A DNA stretch of 46,218 nt from Acidobacteriota bacterium (GTDB lineage: Bacteria > Acidobacteriota > Blastocatellia > Pyrinomonadales > Pyrinomonadaceae). The position numbers and the translations under genes were made by a program. Below are positions 39,208 to 46,218 of the stretch, piece by piece. The DNA lies in assembly GCA_019239425.1 (NCBI GenBank), contig JAFAZX010000040.1, positions 1 through 46,218 on the forward strand, given 5' to 3'. Position 1 is the stretch's first letter. The number at the start of each line of letters is the position of its first letter. Under the pieces are notes generated by a model. It saw only the letters and a program-made list of their open reading frames with translations. It ran no database searches and was not told the DNA's origin.

Positions 39208-40496
39208 GCCTCTTCCCTTCTGTAGACGACGCGGCCGGCGACGACGGTCGCGACGGCGGCGCCCTGGAATGACCAGCCGTCGAAGGGCGTGTTGCGGCTT
39301 TTGGATTTGGAGCGGGCGGCGTCGAACGTCCAGCGCCGTCCGGGGTCGAGGACGGTCACGTCGCCGTGCGCGCCGGGGCGGAGCGTGCCGCGGTCTTCGA
39401 GGCGGAAGATGCGCGCGGGGTTAACCGAGAAGAGCTCGACCAGGCGTTCGAGCGTGACGAGCCCCGGGTGGACGAGCCGTTCGAAGGCGAGGCCGACGGC
39501 CGTCTCAAGGCCCGTGATGCCGAAGGCGGCGCGGTCGAACTCAAGCTCCTTCTCGTCGGCGTGGTGCGGCGCGTGGTCTGTGGCGACGGCGTCCACGGTG
39601 CCGTCGGCGATGGCTTCGAGTACCGCGTCGAGGTGTTCGCGGCTCCGCAGCGGCGGGTTCATCTTCGTGTTGGTGTCGAAGCCCTCGCAGGCCGCGTCGG
39701 TGAGCGTGAAGTGGTGCGGCGTCACCTCGCAGGAGACTTCCAGACCTTTCTCCTTCGCGCGGCGGACGGCCTCAATCGCCCCGCGCGTCGAGACGTGCGC
39801 GAGGTGGACGCGCGCGCCCGTCAGCTCCGCCAGGGCGCAGTCGCGCATCGCGTCCGACTCTTCGGCGAGCGCCGGCCGACCGCGCAAACCCAAACGCAAA
39901 GACCACTCGCCTTCGTGCACGACGCCGCCGGCCGCGAGCGTCTTGTCGTCGCAGTGATCCATCACCGTGAGGTCGAAGCCGCGCGCGTACTCCAACGCGC
40001 GGCGCATCAGGCCGGGCGAAGGGACTGGGTGGCCGTCGTCGGTGACGGCGACGATGCCGGCGCGCCTCATCTCGCCCATCTCGGCCAGCTCTTCGCCCTT
40101 CGAGCCTTTGGTGATGGCGCCGACCGGGAAGACGTTGGCGAGGCGCGCGGCCGCCGCCTGCTCGACGATGAAGCTCGTGACGGCGGGGTTGTCGTTGACG
40201 GGGTCTGTGTTGGGCATCGCGCAGACGGAGGTGAAGCCGCCCGCGACCGCCGCCAAAGCGCCCGACGCGATGGTCTCCTTATACTCCTGCCCCGGTTCGC
40301 GCAGGTGCGTGTGCAAATCTATGAAGCCGGGCGCGACGATGAGGCCGGTCGCGTCGAAGACCTCGGCGCCTTCGGGCCTGGCCTCGCCGCTCCTGAGCAG
40401 GGCGGCGACGCGGCCGTCTTCGATCAGGAGGTCGCGGCCGCCGTTCACATTCTGCGTCGGGTCTACGACGTAGCCGTTGACGATAAGCAGTCTCAT
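39189..40496 (-). CDS. pyrC: Dihydroorotase, class I
   Basis: A 435-residue amidohydrolase that closes carbamoyl aspartate to dihydroorotate in pyrimidine synthesis. The metal site is [20 protein letters not shown], with later [45 protein letters not shown] and [13 protein letters not shown]. Length and motifs match the class I (multifunctional-type) enzyme. It lies 3 nt after pyrB, with which it often forms a complex. The C-terminal LSAKS and stop come from a repeat arm. Confidence 0.96.
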   Translation of the reverse strand: MRLLIVNGYVVDPTQNVNGGRDLLIEDGRVAALLRSGEARPEGAEVFDATGLIVAPGFIDLHTHLREPGQEYKETIASGALAAVAGGFTSVCAMPNTDPVNDNPAVTSFIVEQAAAARLANVFPVGAITKGSKGEELAEMGEMRRAGIVAVTDDGHPVPSPGLMRRALEYARGFDLTVMDHCDDKTLAAGGVVHEGEWSLRLGLRGRPALAEESDAMRDCALAELTGARVHLAHVSTRGAIEAVRRAKEKGLEVSCEVTPHHFTLTDAACEGFDTNTKMNPPLRSREHLDAVLEAIADGTVDAVATDHAPHHADEKELEFDRAAFGITGLETAVGLAFERLVHPGLVTLERLVELFSVNPARIFRLEDRGTLRPGAHGDVTVLDPGRRWTFDAARSKSKSRNTPFDGWSFQGAAVATVVAGRVVYRREEALSAKS

Positions 40497-40499
40497 CTT

Positions 40500-41552
40500 T
40501 TACTTCAGGCCCTCGGAGCGCGAGGCGGCCGCGGCGCTGCTGAGCGGCTCGGGCGCGGGCTCGACCTCGGTCTTGGCCTGGGCGTTCGGGTTGGTCGCCG
40601 TCGTCGTCACGCCCGCGCCGCCGCCGAGCAGGTAGAGCACGGCCATGCGCACGGCGAGTCCGTTGGCGACCTGGTCGAGGATGAACGAGCGCGAGCCGTC
40701 GGCCACGTCCGAGGCGATCTCGATGCCCCGGTTCATCGGGCCGGGGTGCATGACGATGGCGTCGGGTTTGGCGCGGGAGAGCCGCTTCAGATTCAGCCCG
40801 TAGTGGACGGCGTACTCGCGCAGGGAGGGAAGGAACGCGCTGTCCTGCCTCTCCCTCTGAATCCGCAAGACCATCACCACGTCCGCGCCCTCGACGGCCT
40901 CTTCGACACTCCGTGCGACGCTCACATCCCCTCCGCCGGTCAGGGCGGCGAACTCGGGGGGCGCGAGCGTCCCCGGCCCCGCGACCGTCAGCGAAGCCCC
41001 GAGCGTCGTCAGCAGGTGCGCGTTCGAGCGCGCCACGCGCGAGTGCAGGATGTCTCCGAGGATGGCGACGCGCAGGCCCCGGAAACTTCCCTTCCGCTGC
41101 CGAATCGTGAGCGCGTCGAGGAGCGCCTGCGTCGGGTGCTCGTGCGAGCCGTCGCCCGCGTTGACGACCGAGGCGCGGCAGACGCGCGCGAGCTGGTGCG
41201 GCGCGCCGGCCGAGGGGTGGCGGATGACGATGAGGTCTGGCCCCATCGCTTCGAGGTTCCGCGCCGTGTCGAGCAGGGTCTCACCCTTCGTGACCGAAGA
41301 GGTGGACGCGCTGATGTTGATGACGTCCGCCGAGAGGCGCTTGCCCGCGATCTCGAAGGACGTGCGCGTGCGGGTCGAGGGCTCGAAGAAGAGGTTGATG
41401 ACGGTGCGGCCGCGCAGCGTCGGCACCTTCTTGATGTCGCGCTCGTTGATTTCGCGGAAGGTCTCTGCCGTGTCGAGGACGTGCGTGATCTCCGCGGCGC
41501 TCATCCCGCGTATCCCGAGCAAGTTTCGCTGCTTCAGCACGGCGCTCGTCAT
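40500..41552 (-). CDS. pyrB: Aspartate carbamoyltransferase catalytic subunit
   Basis: A 350-residue transcarbamoylase joining carbamoyl phosphate and aspartate. Phosphate site [12 protein letters not shown], then [33 protein letters not shown], and [12 protein letters not shown] near the end. No regulatory pyrI is adjacent. A tail of about 35 residues ([20 protein letters not shown] and on) extends past the usual end and looks disordered. It lies between pyrR (54 nt upstream, with a terminator in the gap) and pyrC. Confidence 0.96.
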   Translation of the reverse strand: MTSAVLKQRNLLGIRGMSAAEITHVLDTAETFREINERDIKKVPTLRGRTVINLFFEPSTRTRTSFEIAGKRLSADVINISASTSSVTKGETLLDTARNLEAMGPDLIVIRHPSAGAPHQLARVCRASVVNAGDGSHEHPTQALLDALTIRQRKGSFRGLRVAILGDILHSRVARSNAHLLTTLGASLTVAGPGTLAPPEFAALTGGGDVSVARSVEEAVEGADVVMVLRIQRERQDSAFLPSLREYAVHYGLNLKRLSRAKPDAIVMHPGPMNRGIEIASDVADGSRSFILDQVANGLAVRMAVLYLLGGGAGVTTTATNPNAQAKTEVEPAPEPLSSAAAASRSEGLK

Positions 41553-41577
41553 GTGGGGACTGCCTGGGACTCGGTAC

Positions 41578-41604
41578 GAAAAAGGCGGCCGAGCAGGCCG
41601 CCTT
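41578..41604 (-). terminator. Terminator/attenuator between pyrR and pyrB
   Basis: Minus strand reads AAGGCGGCC-TGCTC-GGCCGCCTTTTT: a 9-bp stem, 5-nt loop and U-run, ending 26 nt before the pyrB start. A segment AATCAGAGGGTT just upstream, in the end of pyrR, loosely resembles the PyrR anti-antiterminator binding consensus. With pyrR upstream, PyrR-controlled attenuation is likely. Confidence 0.7.
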
Positions 41605-41606
41605 CG

Positions 41607-42236
41607 TTAACCCTCTGATTCCTGACCCGCCGGTCGTTCGACGATGACGACGGCCTCCTCGCCGTCGAACTCTTCGAGCATCACCTTGATGATCTCGCTC
41701 TTCTTCGTCGGCACGAACTTCCCGACGAAGTCCGCCTGGATGGGCAGCTCCCTGTGCTCCTTCCCGCGGTCGACGAGGACGGCGAGCTGCACGCGGCGCG
41801 GCCGCCCGAAGTCTATGAGCTGGTCGAGCGCGGCGCGGATGGTGCGCCCCGTGTAGAGCACGTCGTCGATGAGGAGGACGTTGCGGCCTTCGACGTCAAT
41901 CGGCAGGTCGGTGCGGTTCACAATCGGGTTGGCGCCGACGGTCGAGAGGTCGTCGCGGTAGAGCGTGATGTCGAGGACGCCGACGGGCGGGCGCTCGCCC
42001 TCGATGTCGGCGACCTTGTCGGCGAGGCGTTGCGCGAGCGGCACGCCGCGCCGCTGGATACCCACCAGATAGAGGTGCCCCGCCCCGTGGTTCTCCTCCA
42101 CGATCTCGGACGCGAGCCGGGCCAGCGCACGGTTGATGCGCATGCCGTCCATGATGCGAGCCTTCTCCACGAATTCCATCGGCGCGGATACTACCACACA
42201 GCCGCGCCGACTTGAAAGGTTTCGGGACTCGGCCAT
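41607..42236 (-). CDS. pyrR: PyrR bifunctional regulator / uracil phosphoribosyltransferase
   Basis: A PyrR protein with [54 protein letters not shown] and the PRPP-binding loop [19 protein letters not shown]. It binds pyr mRNA and UMP to control attenuation and has uracil phosphoribosyltransferase activity. I start at the ATG complement of 42234-42236 because a strong TAAGGAGG lies just before it (209 residues). The start at 42179 ([10 protein letters not shown]) matches the usual length but lacks a ribosome site, so the first 19 residues are uncertain. It heads pyrR-pyrB-pyrC. Confidence 0.93.
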   Translation of the reverse strand: MAESRNLSSRRGCVVVSAPMEFVEKARIMDGMRINRALARLASEIVEENHGAGHLYLVGIQRRGVPLAQRLADKVADIEGERPPVGVLDITLYRDDLSTVGANPIVNRTDLPIDVEGRNVLLIDDVLYTGRTIRAALDQLIDFGRPRRVQLAVLVDRGKEHRELPIQADFVGKFVPTKKSEIIKVMLEEFDGEEAVVIVERPAGQESEG

Positions 42237-42259
42237 AATCCTCCTTAGAGAAGGCCCAC

Positions 42260-43879
42260 CTATATCGTGTCGGCCTCCCCCTCGGTGGTATTTTTCTCCC
42301 GCTCCTTTAAGAATTGTCGCAGCGTGTCGTTGATTTGCTTATCGTTGCTAAATAATTCTGCCAAGTCTGGGTCAATCATTATCAAATGGGGTTGCGCGGC
42401 GGCGACCTTCTTGGGTCGCAGAAAATGCACTATCGGGCTGAATTCTTCCTTCACGGCTCGCCAGATACGTCTGACTAAATTTACTTTTCTTGGTTGACCG
42501 GCGCTCTCTTTAATCTGTTCCAAGATACCTTGGATGCCGACCTTATTAACTTCTTTACCGTTCTGAAAATGGGCCGCGACGCCGGGTTCAAGTAAACAGT
42601 AATTGGATATTGACGGCAGCAACCTCCAGTATGAATCCCAAATGTAATAAATGTAATTCTGCCGCTCCAGACACCTGAGGGACAGCAGGATTATGATCAG
42701 CGAGCATAACCCTTCGATGATAACTAGCCATAACACGAAAGATGCTACCGGCTTCATTAACGTTTCGAAGATGGGTTTCGTCAGCAAGTCTTTATTGAAT
42801 CGAGTGTAAAGGTAAACCGTGAACCCGTCGTACGCGGCCAATGAGAGATAGACGAGTACCGGCAGCAGGCAGACGGCATACGGGGCCTTTGACAAAATGC
42901 GGTTGCGCTTCTCACCTCTCATGTGAGGTATCGTGAATAACTGGCGCATGCCCAAAGCGTGATAGAATTCATCCAACCTGTTAGCTTCGGTAGCTTTTTT
43001 AAATGAATAATTTAAGTTTTTAATCTCCCTGGATAAGCTCGTCCGCATCATGAGCAACAGGACGATGAGAGTTAACCCGCCTATCAGCCCCAGGTCGTTT
43101 ACGTGTATGGCCGTTCCCAATATGGGGATTCTGACCAGCAGCATGTTATCCAAGTAGGTGCGCAGCAGATTTAACTGAATATCTCGTTTGAATATATCGG
43201 CGGGGCGTACCAGAGTCTCCTTCCCCTCGACAGGAATAAAGATCGGCTTAAAGTAAATGTTATCCGCTCTCCTTATTGCACCCGGAAAGGCGTCTTCCAG
43301 CAGCATCCGGTTAAGCGTGATTGTCATCTCCTCACTTCGCGGTTTTTGTTTTAGCAGTTCCTCGGTCTCGGCTCTTAATTTGATTCCCTTTACAACCTTT
43401 TCGTAGTCGATTGAGGAGTCTTTGAGCAGCCTGTTCAAGTCACTGACCAAGGCTTCCATCAGCGCAGCGTCCGGCTGGTCGGGATGGGTACTTTGCAGTC
43501 TCCGTCGTGTGCCGTCTTCAAAATGATCTCGCAGGTAAGCTGAGGGGCCGTCAACTTCATCCTTTAATTTGCTTACTAAATTCGGCGCGTTCTCGAAGTC
43601 CTCGAGCCTGAACGACAGGCCCCCGCCCTGTCCGGGGGTGAGCAGGTCTACCACGTTGGCGTTGTCAGGTGAATAGGCTTCCCTAATGCCTTTAATCATC
43701 CACGAGCTTCTATAGGAATTATTCAGACCTATGAAAATCAGAATGCTCGTAACTACTATGACGATGTAGACGTAACGGCTCCGGCTAGCGGCATCGTTCG
43801 TGGCGTCTACGTATTCTTTCAGGTCGAAGGTGAGGGTTGACGTGTCCTTTCCGGATTGGGCGGGAACAGGGTTCTCCAT
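42260..43879 (-). CDS. Membrane protein of unknown function, AT-richer than neighbours
   Basis: A 539-residue protein starting at the ATG complement of 43877-43879, with GGGAG 7 nt upstream. Likely membrane helices are at about 35-55 ([17 protein letters not shown]), 265-285 ([16 protein letters not shown]), 335-358 ([19 protein letters not shown]) and 385-410 ([19 protein letters not shown]). A long extra-cytoplasmic loop of about 200 charged residues lies between the first and second. The C-terminal 100 residues are charged. I do not recognise the family. Base composition is visibly less GC-rich than the surrounding genes, and codon choice uses many A/T-ending codons, which points to recent transfer. 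It ends 23 nt before pyrR. Confidence 0.72.
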   Translation of the reverse strand: MENPVPAQSGKDTSTLTFDLKEYVDATNDAASRSRYVYIVIVVTSILIFIGLNNSYRSSWMIKGIREAYSPDNANVVDLLTPGQGGGLSFRLEDFENAPNLVSKLKDEVDGPSAYLRDHFEDGTRRRLQSTHPDQPDAALMEALVSDLNRLLKDSSIDYEKVVKGIKLRAETEELLKQKPRSEEMTITLNRMLLEDAFPGAIRRADNIYFKPIFIPVEGKETLVRPADIFKRDIQLNLLRTYLDNMLLVRIPILGTAIHVNDLGLIGGLTLIVLLLMMRTSLSREIKNLNYSFKKATEANRLDEFYHALGMRQLFTIPHMRGEKRNRILSKAPYAVCLLPVLVYLSLAAYDGFTVYLYTRFNKDLLTKPIFETLMKPVASFVLWLVIIEGLCSLIIILLSLRCLERQNYIYYIWDSYWRLLPSISNYCLLEPGVAAHFQNGKEVNKVGIQGILEQIKESAGQPRKVNLVRRIWRAVKEEFSPIVHFLRPKKVAAAQPHLIMIDPDLAELFSNDKQINDTLRQFLKEREKNTTEGEADTI

Positions 43880-44290
43880 GAGGTTTCTCCCAGTAAAGGT
43901 GATGGCGGTATTTGCCACCAAGGGCTAATTTTGACGGACTATGTTGACGGCCGACAAATACAGCCCAGACTTCTGTCGCAGTGTGAGACCGACTAAATAC
44001 TTTGTCTGTGGGAACCTGACCAGAGCCGCAAAGATACGCCAGCGTTAGGTAGATGTCAACGGAGGCTAAGACTCGCGCCTGTAACATTAGCTAGAGGAAT
44101 AGAAGCTGAGAGTTTCGCCTGCCGCTGAACCACTGAGGGATTCTCAGAGCGGCTTTATTATCAGTCTGCGGTTCATACCTGAATACTCTCGCTGGGCCGG
44201 AGTGTTGCCTATGGGCGCGCCCGGCCATATGATTTCCCGACTTACCCGCGCCGTGGGCCGGAATCAACGCTTCGCTCGGAGGACACGACC
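43880..44290. other. 411-nt non-coding region between divergent genes
   Basis: It separates the AT-richer membrane-protein gene (minus) from the hydrolase gene (plus). It is less GC-rich like the former. I see no convincing gene, hairpin or repeat; it probably holds both promoters. A GGAGG site at the right end (44278-44282) belongs to the hydrolase. Confidence 0.5.
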
Positions 44291-46204
<1,914 letters not shown>

Positions 46205-46218
46205 GCCACGGCGCCCGA

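Overview
The window is a GC-rich (roughly two-thirds G+C by eye), gene-dense chromosomal segment. Gene content points to Acidobacteriota, most likely the class Blastocatellia. Pointers are a single-chain tricorn-type protease, secreted M1, M28 and M49-like peptidases, a Ser/Thr kinase with an extracellular F5/8C-like domain, GREGM-type Crp/Fnr regulators, and many long palindromic intergenic repeats. The phylum call is inference from content and style; no rRNA is present.

Layout. 1-6551 (minus): hybrid histidine kinase, release-factor-like GGQ protein, plsY, gpsA, smpB and the start of a leucyl aminopeptidase. 6697-9111: secreted M1 peptidase. 9216-12566: signalling cluster with two Crp/Fnr-type regulators flanking a degenerate receiver, a canonical receiver and a PYP-like PAS protein. 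12662-18585: PilZ-like protein, M49-like peptidase and tricorn-type protease. 18723-25116: secreted protein of unknown function, zinc-ribbon membrane protein, cinA, an unlisted 57-codon gene, Ser/Thr kinase and a membrane protein. 25180-29390: isopropylmalate/tartrate dehydrogenase family enzyme, UspA, M28 peptidase, 2Fe-2S protein and Fur. 29516-30280: a tRNA-Leu(UAA) gene split by a 681-nt group I intron that carries an HNH endonuclease gene on the opposite strand. 30523-32769: NTF2-like protein, PNPOx-family protein, and an AhpD/CMD-family gene whose in-frame TGA is best read as selenocysteine. 32928-37768: a sulfur-transfer/cysteine cluster (1-Cys-type peroxiredoxin, CysM-type synthase, JAMM protease, triplicated-domain secreted protein, and a CysO-MoeB-rhodanese fusion). 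38213-39175: glycine-zipper protein and a string of hairpins. 39189-42236: pyrR-pyrB-pyrC with a likely attenuator. 42260-43879: an AT-richer four-helix membrane protein. 44291-46204: CocE/NonD-family hydrolase.

How genes fit together. The cluster at 32928-37768 resembles the mycobacterial CysO/CysM/Mec pathway, in which a ubiquitin-like carrier is thiocarboxylated, loaded with cysteine and released by a JAMM protease. Here the carrier is fused to its own activating enzyme, so its Gly-Gly is internal (residues 90-91). That makes the neighbouring JAMM protease a candidate for maturing the precursor. The peroxiredoxin and the selenoprotein nearby suggest an oxidative-stress setting.

At least seven families of palindromic repeats occupy intergenic gaps. 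In at least seven genes the repeat arm supplies the stop codon and often the last codons, so the repeats have inserted into or grown across 3' ends.
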